Shown here piece after piece: positions 24,481 to 36,485 of a stretch of DNA of 64,000 nt. A program made the translations under genes and the position numbers. The number at the start of each line of letters is the position of its first letter. Within the stretch, counting starts at the first letter, position 1. The stretch is from Sepiola atlantica. Its lineage: Eukaryota > Mollusca > Cephalopoda > Sepiida > Sepiolidae. The stretch covers positions 108,594,532-108,658,531 of the forward strand of contig OY744519.1 in assembly GCA_963556195.1 (NCBI GenBank), read 5' to 3'. The notes under the pieces are model-generated. The model was given only the letters and a program-made list of their open reading frames with translations, ran no database searches and was not told the origin of the DNA.

Positions 24481-26382
24481 CTGGAGAACAGAAACCCCAC
24501 GTAAAGACAATTAAGGTGAATCGTTAAAAAGAATGGGGATGTTTTGCATGGAAAAGGATTTTTTTTTGTCAAACTAGCAAATATATGTAGCAATACACAT
24601 GAAAAGATTTTAATTGCTTAAAATATCTGAATCAGGGCATATATAGAAAGAGCTTGATGATCTAAGAAAGAATCTTTTTAAATTTTTTAAATCTGACTAA
24701 AAATAAGGAAGTTATGACTATTTTTGTGCCTCGCACGACTGGACATTTCCCCTCTTTAAGACCATATGCGTTTTATCACATCTTTTACACTAATTTTTCA
24801 GTAAAAATGTTATATCTTTGTTAAAACACAAGATTAAGCAATGAAATTTATCATATAAGTGTATTTTTGTACAAGGAATCAGAATATGCCACTGAAAATC
24901 TCCAGAAATTAATGGTTTCCAAGTAATCTGCAGTAAATGCACATAAATATGCTGCAATACCTTAAAAAATACCATGTATCCATTTAAAAAAAGAAGTTAG
25001 AGAACTCGAAGTTGAATTATAATACATTTTATGTACAAGAAACTGAAATCTAATACTAGGACTGTTTAAAAATGAATATATTGCAAGATTTCTTTGATAT
25101 TATTGCAGATTAACACCTTTCACTAAATCACCCCCCTTGCCTCCCCAAAATATGAGATTCTACTTTTTTTTGTAGGCAATTACATGTTAACACCCTGAAA
25201 AACTTGGCAGAAAGAAACAAAAACAATTATTTTAGAATTTAGAGTGGGGATTAGTTTCACATATAATTTAATGTAAAATAATCCCCATTTCATGACCATT
25301 CTAGCGTTTTAGGACACTTAATCATTTTTTCTATGGGAGATAAATCCTGTGCGTTTAGACGATGTGCACGACTTTGCCGGTTGACGGCAAGACAAACAAT
25401 ATCGGACAAATATGCATGGCGATGCCCCACCCAGGAATGTAGGGCTTGGGGGTGTCTTTGCGATCGGGGAAATTTTTTTCGCGGTCAAATCTGGTGATAG
25501 CGACCATACTGAAGATGATCTACCTGTGATCCCAGGCTCCTCTTCTGCCTGTCTTTCGCTAAGCCCCTCCCCCCCCAAAAAAAAAAGCACTACCTCTCCG
25601 GGAAAAGATACAGAATCCCTCCCCCATAAAAAACAAAAAGACTTGCCTAATTTAAAAAAAAAAAAAAGACTTGCCTTATTGAAAAAAAAATGGTTAAAAA
25701 AATTTTTTTTTTCATTTATTTCAGCTATGGGTTTGTTCATTTTTTAATAAAAATATATGCATTTCTTTCTTTCCGTATTCATCGTCTTATATTGTCGTCT
25801 GCCAACCTTCCATTTTTTTTCACGCATTTTGCGGTTTTGTTTATACAGCCTCGTTTTCGTCTCGGCAGGTCTCGGACGCTTCCGTGACCTGTCCGATCGA
25901 TGCGGCCGAGCAGTCATGGAAATTAGGCGCAAACCCTGGACTTGTACCCGAAAAATAGTTTTTTTTAAATGTTCGATATACGTCATGTTGAAAGTTTATT
26001 TTTAAGATTACGTACCCTCAAAATAAGAAGTCAGAGAAGTAAAAATAAAATTCCTAATTGTAGTTTAATGTGTCTTCTAAATGTTTATAAAATTTCAAGA
26101 AAATTGATATAGATTTGCCACTTTTATTTTGCAAAACAAACGAACGTGTAAAAATAAGTTTCGAAAAACAAACAAAAAATACGTTCTGCATTTTTGGTTG
26201 TTCGAAGCAAAATACCGTTTGAATTCGCTGTTAAAAACTAATGCAATGGATAAAAGCATATGAAAGTTATATATTTACAAAGATTATTTCCTTATCTTTT
26301 CAACCATATAAATATTTTAAAGATTTGACCAGAAATATGTGAGAAAGAAATTGCAAGTGTTAACAGCTTATGTCGCGGTGCT

Positions 26383-27662
26383 ACGGTACGAAACGGGTAC
26401 CCAGATGTTTCGTCTGCAAACAGGAAGTCGCGTCATATTAAAGGCACCCCGTTTTTGTCCCCTTCCCAAAAAAGTTCCGGTCAACCGAGAATGTCGCAGA
26501 ATTGATATCTTGAACCCCCCCCCCCCCCTTCCGAAAAGCCCATATACCGGGAATGTCGCAGAAGCGGTATTTTGACCCCCCCCCCCCGAGTTTCCTGTAC
26601 TTTCGTTTTTTTTTGTATTTTATTTATTACTTATTATTTTCAAAAGGAAAAAAAAAATGGTCAAAATAGAGCGTAGGGGCCCCCGATCAACCGCCTGAGA
26701 AACCACCTGTGCGCATGCGCAAGACCGCCCGAGAAACCACATGTGCGCATGCGCCAATGTAGACAGGAAGCGCACAATTTAAAATATAAAAAAAATATAT
26801 ATAAAAAATAACAAATCTAAATTTCGCAAAACTGAAAACGCTATGAATGAAAATGTAGAATAAAAAACAAACACGTAATAAAAAACAAAAACAAACACGT
26901 AAATTTATACAGGATACAAATGGTTAATTTTATTTACTAAAGCGTTGAAAACGTCTTCGTGTTCCCGTATTCTTCCTTTTAACAATAATGGTTTCGTCGA
27001 TTTCGACGATTTTTTCTACTCCTCCGATTTGTAATTGTCCAAAATTAGTTTTTCGGGGTATTTCTTTGCCCAAAGATACATGAGTATTACTAATTTCTTC
27101 AAACTCATTCTTGACTTTTCAAAGAAATATAGCCATCAGTTAATTTTTCACTACCAATCCATTTCATGGTAGACCCACAAACACATAGTCTGGATTCTTT
27201 AATTAATTTTAATTCCTTAAGAAAAATAAATAAATTCGCAGTAGTAGATAAGCGTTCATACAATTCTTCTATCTTTATTTTACATCAATTTAAAATTGTG
27301 CGCTTCCTGTCGTCACTTCCGGTGGTTTCTCGGGCGGTTGATCGGGGGCCCCTACGCTCTATTTTGACCAAAAAAATCACATTCCGTCGTTCAAAAACAT
27401 TATTTCGTCGCTCAAAAACATTGTTTATTTTTTAATATATTACTTATTTATTATTATTCTCAAAAGGAAAAACAATCACATTCCACGTTGCTCAAAATAT
27501 ATCACTTGTTTCTTTAAAAAAAAAAAAAAAGAAGATTGTTTCATGAAAAAAAGATTCTTTCGTTGCCGGTATTTGGGGGGAAGGGGACAAAAAAGCGGTG
27601 CCTTTAATATGACGCGACTTCCTGTTTGCAGACGAAAAATCTGGGTACCCGTTTCGTACCGT
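26383..27662. mobile_element. CpG-rich foldback inside copy A
   Basis: The arm 26383-26470 (ACGAAACGGGTACCCAGAT, GTCTGCAAACAGGAAGTCGC) is inverted at 27576-27662. A second pair lies inside: 26657-26770 (GAGCGTAGGGGCCCCCGATC) against 27297-27370. GTGCGCATGCGC occurs twice at 26709-26757. The C-runs at 26514-26528 and 26575-26587 are near-duplicate blocks. No transposase is seen. Confidence 0.75.
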
Positions 27663-27739
27663 TTTCTATATTCATATTTTCACATTTTTAAAATTCGTTC
27701 TAGAATGAAAATAAACAAAAATCGCCTAGTGTTTGATGG

Positions 27740-28460
27740 AACTTTAAAACGGCTAGGGCTCGAATTCCCACAACAGACACGAAAACTGAACCGTTGCAAA
27801 CGCCAACAGTCAACAAAGCAACAAACAGGAAGAAAAGTAAATAAACGCTAGCGCGCGCTTACCTGCTTTTCAGAGTTGCGACGTTGCTCCTTTAGCGTCG
27901 CGGCTCGTTGTGCCTGGTAACATCTATATATTAATATGAAAACGAGACCCTTTCATAGGCCTAAGGGAACAAGTAAAGTGTTCTCCTAAAATAAGTAAGG
28001 TTGGAGAAATAACCCTCCGTGGGAGAAAAAAAAACACCGTCTTACCTGGACAGAATGCCCAGCTAAACGTAAATAACTTAAAAAAACAAATCTCGGCCGA
28101 GATTCACTCGTAGGTAATCAGAGAAATTAGTATCTTTGGCCTTCCCAAAATTAATTTCGACGTTAGTCACGTTAAAACAAATTGGTAACTTATTAGGTTG
28201 GCCTGAGGAAAGCAGGGAAGAGATAGGGGGTTGCAAACAAAATCGTAAATTGTGTCCACCTGTGTGGAATACAGACACACCAAAAAAAAAACCGCGTTCC
28301 AACTGAACTATTAAATACCCAACCTCTCCTCCATCTCGTTGCTAACGTGATTCACGTATGCTCATTACCCCCTCTTCAAAGAAAGATAGGTAATCCTAAA
28401 CCCCTCAGAATTGAGGTAAGGAAAATTATTTCATGTTTGTAAATGCCTGACTATTACTGC
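27740..28460. other. Unassigned insert in copy A
   Basis: It contains a CpG-rich patch (about 27845-27910) and no recognised coding region. The minus-strand frame at 28078-28302 has no family motif. Confidence 0.4.
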
Positions 28461-29308
28461 TGCTACTACAGCCAGTTTTTCAAACTATAAATGGAAACCA
28501 TTTTTTTTTTTCGGATAGGGTAATGTAATATTATTACTACCAAAAGAGAACACATATATACAATTATAATTTTAATGCATAACAAAGTAAAAAGATTGAT
28601 TTACTTACTAATTGGGCGACGAAGATGTATTTTTTCAAAATGTTCAATACATGTCATGTTGAAGTTTTATTTTTAATACTTCAAAAAAAGGAATGAGCCG
28701 ATTTACTTTGCGCACTGACAAACATTAAAAGTGATGCTTCTCCTGATTGGTTCCAAATTTCAGGACGAAATTCCGCACAGAGGGATGGTACCAGAGTTTT
28801 AAACGAAGGGGGGGGGGGGTAAAAAAAAAATGATGTAAATTGCCGAAAATGGCGTTAACATTTTTTTTGGCTTTATTTGCTCGAAACTCTTTAAAATATA
28901 TTATGTATAGTATTATTCATGAATACACGTGAAAGGATATTCATTTCCTAACAAAAATGGTGGTATTTTGAGGACTTAAAGTGCTTTAGTTTTTAAGATA
29001 TGACTATTTTAATAGAACTACCCTGAAATCTGTGATTATCCAAACCGTTTTCTGGTCGATGTGTATTGCTAATATATGCTCTCTCTGGTCGCATATTTTT
29101 GCTAGGCTGGGAGGATCGTATAATTGTGAAATAACTACATACAATATGTAGTTGAAGCAAAATAAATTTTTTGGACTATTAAAATAATTTCTAACGTTAT
29201 GGATAATGTTTACCCATTCATTTTTTTAATTATCGCTTTTGTTTGAATTCATGTTTTATCAAAGCTATAATTATTTTGTTACGGTAATGCTTTAAGCTCT
29301 ATTTATAA

Positions 29309-29380
29309 GTCCAAATAAGTCAGTTGGTAGAACCTCAGATTGAAGATCTCAAGGTTTCAGTTGAGATTTCCGGTCATGGT
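29309..29380 (+). repeat. tRNA-Phe-like pseudogene or SINE head
   Basis: The stretch AGTCAGTTGGTAGA (D-arm), then TCAGA-TTGAAGA-TCTCA (anticodon arm with GAA anticodon in the right place), then AAGGTTTCAGTTGAGAT follows the order of tRNA-Phe(GAA). The T-arm and acceptor do not pair properly, so it is not a working tRNA. Confidence 0.6.
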
Positions 29381-29594
29381 GTCCGCTTTATTTGTTGGGA
29401 ATTTATTATTTATTATTAATGCAATATCTCCATTTCTAAAAGTAATTAAGATCTGATATTTCAAAACGAGACAAATTCCGCAATGTATTTATTACATTTT
29501 AAAAAATTGGGATGGATAGACGGACAAAATCTATATTTATATAAGATGATGCATTAGTTATGCACATTGCTTCCTGGATCTTATTAATGAACTG

Positions 29595-30590
29595 TTGCAA
29601 ATGATTTTTTTTCCTTCCCTTGAGGATTGTCCTGAAATACTCCACATAGACATCTGTGGACCTTTCCCCAGTGGGGATTATGTCATCGGAATAATCGATG
29701 AAGGATCAAGATGGACTGAGACATTTGTTACCAAATCCATTAGGCCAGATATAATCATATCTACAATCCAAAAATGTTTCTACACACATGGTATTCCAGC
29801 GATTATTGTTTCAGATAACGGACCCCAGTTCAGGTCCTCTGAGTTTAGTCAGTTCTCAGGAATGGGGTATCAAACACCGAAGGGTAACACCTTATTATCC
29901 TCAAGCTCATGAAGAGATTGAGCGGTCCTTCGCAATCACGCTGAAAGCTATTCGAGCAATGAACACAGAAGGAAAGAACTGGAGAAAACATCTAGGAAAA
30001 TTCCTAATGTATTACCGATATAGCCTACATGTCATGACAAGAGAGACCCTGACGAAACTACTTATGGGTAGGGAAGTGAACATAAACATATTAGTATTAC
30101 AAAAGAGGTCTGAAAACCAAACTTAGAATTGCACGGCAAAAGGACCAAATAGAAAAAGACAAATTAAAAAATCGCACGGATCAAACTGACTAATATAGGA
30201 TTGAGAGATATCATATCACTTAGACAAAGCAAACATAACAAGCTAACACCAGTTTACCACCCAACACCATGGAGAGTAAAAGAACGCAGACGAGTCCACT
30301 ATTATAACGAGAGGAAACACATCGCAATTGAAAAGAATCGCCAAGGACAGCACTTGCCAACAACTAAGGGATGACGACTTCCCTTTCAACGACAACCTTG
30401 GGGGGGGGGGAGCAGAAAGAAATAGAACCCGAGAGAGAAAGCGACGAGAAGGAAGAAGCAGATATCCCTATAGCCCTCAGACGAACAAAACGTCACATAA
30501 GAAAACCTCGAAGGTATGCAAGCAGCAGTTCGGAAGAAGAGAAAAGTTATTTGAAAACAGGAAAGAAAGCAGATGCGATGTCTGCTATAT
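29595..30590 (+). pseudogene. Ty3/gypsy-type integrase and pol C-terminus, broken
   Basis: The rve catalytic core reads HIDICGPFPSGDYV (first Asp), VSDNGPQFRSSEF (second Asp) and, after a frameshift near 29850, EEIERSF (catalytic Glu). Then come the usual NWRKHLGKFLMYYR-type block and, near 30465, a basic tail with RRTKRHIRKPRRY typical of gypsy pol ends. A G-run at about 30399-30408 shifts frame. It is followed directly by an LTR, as in a 3' end of a gypsy element. Confidence 0.82.
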
Positions 30591-31033
30591 AGTATAAATA
30601 GTACCCGCTCAATCGAGTGAGGAACTCTTCAGTGAGAGGAAGATAGAAACAGTAAAGGTGGCCTACCTCAAATGACAGCAAATATTTATTTATATTCGAG
30701 CAAGAACAGGCAAGGGGGTTGTTTGTTTTAGACGTCTCTGGGTACAGACAGGAATTTAAGCGGACTGGTCTGTTGTTGTGTTCAGCTAAAAGTGAATGTG
30801 GTTTTGTAGAGAAACCAAATATAATTATAGCTTCACAAAATAAAACATTGTTGCTTGTTTTAAACTGGAATCATGATTCTGTTTGGAGGGAAAATCCTTT
30901 TGTTACAACAGTTACAGAGAGCACATGATCGACACTTCAACCAGTGTCAGTATCAAGCACCAAATTCAGCCTAAGACAACAAGTGAACGATCACGACCTA
31001 TGCAGTGAACACACATAGACACACGTTCACATA
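30580..31033 (+). mobile_element. 3' LTR of the gypsy element
   Basis: It follows the pol C-terminus. TATAAATA at about 30592 would be the LTR promoter, AATAAA at about 30839 the poly(A) signal, and the right end GTTCACA matches the LTR ends at 18423 and 19224. The left edge is estimated. Confidence 0.55.
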
Positions 31034-31198
31034 AGTTTTATTTAAACCAAATGGAGCACAATAATATCGTTGTCGGTATTTGATCCTAATACCCTATAAA
31101 AAGGAAATACATTACAAACTACTCATAAGGGTTTTGAGATTGACCTACATAATTATATATTATTCGCTCACGTCCAGTGCATATTTTTACTAGTAATA

Positions 31199-31790
31199 TA
31201 AGGCCTTTGACAAGGTCTGGCATGAAGGGCTTCTCCTAAAACTGCACTCATATGGTATTACTGGACAAATATTTAATATAATTAAATCCTTCCTAACAAA
31301 AAGAAAGATCCAGGTTGTCCTCGATGGCCGTTCATCTAAGCAACATGACATAAATGCTGGTGTACCCCCGGGGATCCATCCTTGGACCTCTACTGTTCCT
31401 GATTTTCATAAATGACCTACCTGATGTCATTGAGACTGAGATATTTGCTGACGACACCACGCTCTACTCTCATGTGGGCAAAACCGACGCACACATATCT
31501 GAGGCAATGGCTGAATCCTTAGAGAATTACCTCCAGTCTGTAGTGGAATGGGGTCAAAAATGGATGGTAACTTTTAATCCCACAAAGACAAAGCTACTTT
31601 CCTTCAATAACTACAAAAAAACCTCTTCAACCACCGATTGTCATAGCAAATAACACCCTACCTGAGAGTTCATCATTCAAACTCCTCGGCCTAACTTTCA
31701 CAGGTAACATGAATTGGAATAAATACATTGAAAACATTGCCAGAGAACTTACATCCATTGGTGAGCGGTGAGGGATGAGAGAGATTGGGA
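31199..31790 (+). pseudogene. Non-LTR retrotransposon RT fragment (family J)
   Basis: It begins at KAFDKVWHEGLLLKL (palm motif A). A frameshift falls at a C-run near 31367, then come GSILGPLLFLIFINDLP (motif B) and IFADDTTLYS (motif C with the catalytic FADD intact), then FNPTKTKLLSFN. Both ends are missing. The same family is seen on the minus strand at 49690-51010 (shared TFN..KT.LLSFNNYKK and FKLLGLTFTGNM). Confidence 0.85.
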
Positions 31791-31989
31791 ACCTCAACTA
31801 TGGCAAGGAAGAGGAACAATGAAGAGAAAGACATTTCTTTCCTTTTGTTCTCTGACTAAATTCTATTGGGAGAGAGGGTAGACTTAGGTTAAGAGAACCT
31901 ATGGCCACTGGTGGAATTATATTCTCTCGGTTATCAGTGAGCGATATGAGATGGGGGGGGGGGGGTCGATTGAGAATACCAATTTCTCG

Positions 31990-32215
31990 TTAACCTAAGA
32001 GGAGGTAATACATGAGAGGATGGTCTTATGACATTAGAAAAAATACTACACTACTCTCACTCTAAAAACAAGAGGTAATGCCTGGGAGGATGGTATTATG
32101 ACCACAGATCAAATACTATACTAACCCCAACCTCCAAAGGGGTGTAATGCCTGGAAGGATGGTATCATAACGAACGAAAATATACTATCCCTGAATTTAC
32201 TCCATCTACTCTTAA
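31990..32215. repeat. Three tandem units of about 70 bases
   Basis: GAGGTAATNCNTGRGAGGAT-type blocks followed by GGT.TTATGA and AATACTA recur at about 32002, 32070 and 32140. The units differ by roughly a tenth to a quarter of bases. Confidence 0.7.
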
Positions 32216-32345
32216 CTGCTTCCCCTTTACCCTTGTAATGATTCACAATTGTACTAAGTTCCCAGCCTTTCGGGATAATATCTTTTTTATGATCTGATTT
32301 GTCAAATCTGTATTTTCTCAATACCTGTTTCACCACGCCCGTCAT
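32215..32345 (-). pseudogene. Non-LTR RT fragment
   Basis: The minus-strand frame contains IPKGWELSTIVNHYKGKGEA, the LINE RT region just before the (missing) NYRGL motif. It is short and truncated on both sides. Confidence 0.6.
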
Positions 32346-33360
32346 AATAACCCAGGCCCGTCAACTAAGTGTAGTTTTTCTGGTGATGTCATTGATTTTA
32401 TTAAAAAGTTGTAAATAGAATACATATATCATCCCCCCCGTTTTCTTAAAATACACAACACGAAAAATAGAATCTTCTGTGTTTATTACAACGTATTGTT
32501 AAAAAAAAGACGCACGCTATAAGATTTTATTTTATTATGCATTCTGCCCTCATGGGGAGGCAAGTATATAGTGACACGAAAAAATTTTAGAACGTTAAAT
32601 AATAAATACATGATGTATGCTAAAACTAATAATGAAATGTTCATATAAAGAATAAAACTGCCTAAGAATAGGGATTTGTCTTGTATTTATAAACCAAGAG
32701 ATATTTCCATGCAGTAGAACTGATACTAGTGTTTTCATTCGATGTACACCGGAAAGAATGAACTTATTTAAAGAATTAATATTAAATCAGAGAAATTATT
32801 TTCATGTTTTAAAAATTCAAAACACCACCATCTTATTATCAATTTAATGTTTGCTGTCTAGCCTATGCAAATTACACAAAATAATACATTTGCACTAAGA
32901 TTTCTAACAAAGTAATGGGTTAATTATATTCCGTGATCATCATTAAATACTGAAAATTTCATTAAAATTGGTTGATTTCTTGAATTTTGAAGTGAAGGAA
33001 GGGGTCAAAATGGCCATAGTCTGACAGATCTCGTTTGTTACTTTATAGTATTACGTCATTTTCCAGTGCTCTGGCCTCCTTTACGTAGGTCGTGGTTTCA
33101 CCTGCAGCCTTCAAAAACGCTCTGCAACCTAAACCTTCTTCATCTTAATTCTTATAGCTGGACCAGTAACTTAGTTTTTCACGGTTCCGATTCAGCAATT
33201 TCTCATAGTGGCATTTCCAAGCATCCCTTGTTCCATTGTCATTTCGGATGCACATCTCTCCAACAATATCCATATTTGTCTTCGCATCTGTTTAGCTATC
33301 CCGAATACTTCATTCTTTTGGTCATCCCTTCATAGTATATCTGGAAACATGGCTTTCTCA

Positions 33361-33393
<33 letters not shown>

Positions 33394-33465
33394 GTATTTC
33401 TTAATTGGGAGAGTTTCCCAGCAGAGTGCTCAATTATTAATGCAAAAGTAAAATTAACTAAATAA
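32346..33465. other. Non-coding, unassigned
   Basis: No supportable gene. 33066-33335 is open in two plus-strand frames without known motifs, probably an old repeat. A (TA)n tract lies at 33360-33391. Confidence 0.45.
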
Positions 33466-33506
33466 TTAATAAGAGCATGATATTTATTAATATTAAATAA
33501 AGTGTT

Positions 33507-33565
33507 ACAACATCCGGACCAAGGTTTCAGATCCGAGAAAATCGGACCTTCATCAGCGGAGTCGT
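33507..33565 (-). ncRNA. Hammerhead ribozyme motif, type I, copy 1
   Basis: On the minus strand: stem I 5' side ACGACTCCG, core CTGATGA, stem II AGGTCCGA/TCGGATCT with a 5-base loop, core GAAA, stem III ACC/GGT with a 2-base loop, cleavage after C of GGTC, and stem I 3' side CGGA-T-GTTGT. All conserved core bases are present. The very short stem III is typical of animal retroelement hammerheads. Confidence 0.85.
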
Positions 33566-35618
33566 ATAGCTTAATGAGTGAGAACAACCGCCAGGAATTT
33601 CAAAATATTGTCCGTTGGAAAGATGGAACACTTTCAGATTTAAAATTGTCACGTGCGTGGAATATTCGTAGTCAGTTATGGATCAAAACAACAGCAACGC
33701 TGAACATCGAAAAAGCACGAAATTAAATGGGAATAACGTTAACAGTTGGACAGATGGCATGTTTAAATTGTCACGTGCGTGGAATTACGTGGCCGTTATG
33801 GAAAGTATTTAAATTTAACTAATAGGGACGCTATATATCTTATCGAAAGTAAATGGAGATAACGTTAAAAATAAAAATAAAATTATATTAAGTTAAAAAA
33901 TATATAAATTATAAAATTAAAAAATTATAAAACTAAAAAATTAAAAATTATATTGAAATAATATGCTAATGTAATAAATTATTTCTAAAAATATTAAATA
34001 TTAAATAATAAATCATTAAAATTAAAACTTATAATTAAATAAATTGTAGTCACACCATTTATAAATTTATGAAGTCGTAATGGTACTAATCATAAAAAAA
34101 TTAAGGTACTAATAATAAAAGGGGGGGGGGAATAAAGAAAGATGAAAAAGAATAATAATGAAGAAAAATAAAGAGAAATATAAAGAAAAATGAAGGAAAA
34201 TAATGAAGAAAAATAAATATAAATAAAGATGAAATAAATACACTGTTAGATAAAATAAATGATAACAAAATTGTGTAAAATTAAATAAAAGATAAAAGGC
34301 AAGAGAAGGAAAATTGGGGATATGGGGTACTCCACATTTGAAATTAGAATTAAAAATTTAAAAAATAAAAATTAGAATTAAAAATTTAAATCTTGCGATG
34401 CTGAAAAATATAACATCTTGCGAACCATCAATGACCCTAACATTATATGCCTAAACAAAAAAGGGGAGATATATAAGGACTGTATCCACAGAAGAAAGGC
34501 ACTTCTGATAAATTGGGAAGAACAAAATACATAAGTCATAACCGCAGAGTACCCAGAATACGGACTTTTAGGATTTCGGATTTCACAATGATGAATTCGC
34601 CTTCCGAATTTCGGATTGAACTGTATGGTATCCCGACTGTGGCCCTAAACTCTATTTCCATTATTGCATGTTTTAATTATGGATGGTTTTTATATTTATG
34701 TATATAACTGTTTTTAAATTTTTAATTTGTAAATTTTTAAAATTTAAAAAATTTTAAATTCTAATTTTTATTTTTTTAAATTTTTAATTCTAATTTAAAA
34801 TTTCAAATGTGGAGTACCCCATATCCCCAATTTTCCTTCTCTTGCCTTTTATCTTTTATTTAATTTTACACAATTTTGTTATCATTTATTTTATCTAACA
34901 GTGTATTTATTTCATCTTTATTTATATTTATTTTTCTTCATTATTTTCCTTCATTTTTCTTTATATTTCTCTTTATTTTTCTTTATTTTTCATTATTTTT
35001 CTTCATTATTATTCTTTTTCATCTTTCTTTATTCCCCCCCCCCTTTTATTATTAGTACCTTAATTTTTTTATGATTAGTACCATTACGACTTCATAAATT
35101 TATAAATGGTGTGACTACAATTTATTTAATTATAAGTTTTAATTTTAATGATTTATTATTTAATATTTAATATTTTTAGAAATATATTTTTAGAAATAAT
35201 TTATTACATTAGCATATTATTTCAATATAATTTTTAATTTTTTGATTTTATAATTTTTTAATTTTATAATTTATATATTTTTTAACTTAATATAATTTTA
35301 TTTTTATTTTTATTTTTAACGTTATCTCCATTTACTTTCGATAAGATATATAGCGTCCCTATTAGTTAAATTTAAATACTTTCCATAACGGCCACGTAAT
35401 TCCACGCACGTGACAATTTAAACATGCCATCTGTCCAACTGTTAACGTTATTCCCATTTAATTTCGTGCTTTTTCGATGTTCAGCGTTGCTGTTGTTTTG
35501 ATCCATAACTGACTACGAATATTCCACGCACATGACAATTTTAAATCTGAAAGTGTTCCATCTTTCCAACGGACAATATTTTGAAATTCCTGGCGGTTGT
35601 TCTCACTCATTAAGCTAT

Positions 35619-35677
35619 ACGACTCCGCTGATGAAGGTCCGATTTTCTCGGATCTGAAACCTTGGTCCGGATGTTGT
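35619..35677 (+). ncRNA. Hammerhead ribozyme motif, type I, copy 2
   Basis: Same as copy 1, on the plus strand: ACGACTCCG (35619-35627), CTGATGA (35628-35634), stem II 35635-35642 with 35648-35655, GAAA (35656-35659), stem III closing at GGT (35664-35666), predicted cleavage after C35667, then CGGA and GTTGT pairing back to stem I with one bulged T. It differs from copy 1 only by a three-base insertion just outside the core. Confidence 0.87.
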
Positions 35678-35705
35678 TGTAACACTTTATTTAATATTAA
35701 TAAAT

Positions 35706-36060
35706 ATATATATATATATATATATATTATACACACACACACACTGAAACTCCCTTACCCAGAGTACTAGGGTGTTTAATAATATTGTGGATCTGCACTC
35801 ACACCTGACATCCATAAAAAGGAAAAGGACTTTTTAACTTTAATATTAGAGAAAATAATAAAAAATGGTAATATGCGGTTCAAAGCTTGAAGCAGACATT
35901 TTCTATTTCGATGATCATAGAATCTTGAGGGAAAGTTTCCTGGATGTTTGCTCTTTAAGAGGTAACCACCAGGCGACTTTTTCCTAAAGGAAAATATTTT
36001 CTCACATCATTCTTAAACTCTTGACGATTTTAAGAAATCAACACAATTTCACCTGTTCTA
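35706..36060. other. Non-coding, with (TA)n(CA)n microsatellite at 35704-35745
   Basis: No gene is recognised here. The microsatellite touches the right palindrome arm. Confidence 0.5.
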
Positions 36061-36485
36061 TTTGACTAGGATCAAAGTGTAGTATCTGTATTTTTTTTTA
36101 AGAAAGGGTTTTACTAACCGTTTTTTGTTGTTTTACTCCATTTTATTCGAATGAATGTTTTAATTTTTCAACACATCGGAAATATTTTAAGTAGGGTGGC
36201 TCCTAGAGTAAATGTGGTGTGTTGACTGCAATTATTCTAGGTAAGAGTTGGACAGAGGATAGACAGATGTCCAACGACCCCATACTTTTGATAGCCTTGT
36301 GCCTAATTTGTCAAAATGTAGATTTTATATTTTTTCGCAAATCAATAATTCGAAATGTAGTATCTGTTCTATACTAAATCAGTGAAAGAGAAGGCAGGCA
36401 ATTTTAATTTTTGTTTCAATGCAGAGTGCCCCTTTTTTGGAGGAGCTGGATTTCCCCCATATTAAAAACAAACCTTGTGTCTAAC
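36058..36485 (+). repeat. U2 snRNA-like repeat(s), copies at 36058-36090 and 36350-36485
   Basis: 36065-36088 reads CTAGGATCAAAGTGTAGTAT then CTGT, the 5' domain of U2 snRNA including the branch-point-pairing GTAGTA. A second piece at 36355 (AAATGTAGTATCTGTTCT) is followed by a body ending in GGAGCTGGATTTCCCCCAT, which is shared with 43335-43505 and 53775-53945. These are pseudogenes or SINE heads, not working U2 genes. Confidence 0.65.

Larger units (their letters stand above)
24588..29070. mobile_element. TAGCAATACACAT TIR element, copy A (carries insertions)
   Basis: The ends are TAGCAATACACAT at 24588 and its reverse complement ending at about 29070. AATATATG flanks both sides (24580-24587 and 29071-29078), a target duplication of 7-8 bases as hAT elements make. 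The outer parts match copy B (57684-60222) closely: 24588-25370 and 27660-27740 plus 28450-29070. The middle (25380-27655, 27740-28450) is replaced by other DNA including a CpG-rich foldback. No transposase was found, so it is non-autonomous. Confidence 0.85.
33470..35705. mobile_element. Large palindrome (about 0.9-kb arms) with ribozyme-bearing ends
   Basis: Left arm about 33470-34395 and right arm about 34750-35705 are near-perfect reverse complements, including GTCACGTGCG(T)GGAAT blocks, long A/T tracts, a G-run mirrored as a C-run, and CTCCACATTTGAAAT. The 350-base centre has only a short open frame (34513-34707) with no known motif. Each outer end carries a hammerhead ribozyme motif and abuts a (TA)n tract. 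Penelope-like retroelement ends are the closest known setting, but no reverse transcriptase or GIY-YIG domain is seen. Confidence 0.85.

Noticed and set aside
25318..25747. Long overlapping frames on both strands, one lysine-rich
   Set aside because: They run through poly-A/poly-T and C-runs inside a mobile element; both strands are open, which points to base composition rather than coding.
27166..27851. Two plus-strand frames in the foldback
   Set aside because: They span inverted-repeat arms and have no motif; the frames end at composition changes.
33208..33587. Frames with Tyr-Ile alternation
   Set aside because: The (TA)n microsatellite creates them.
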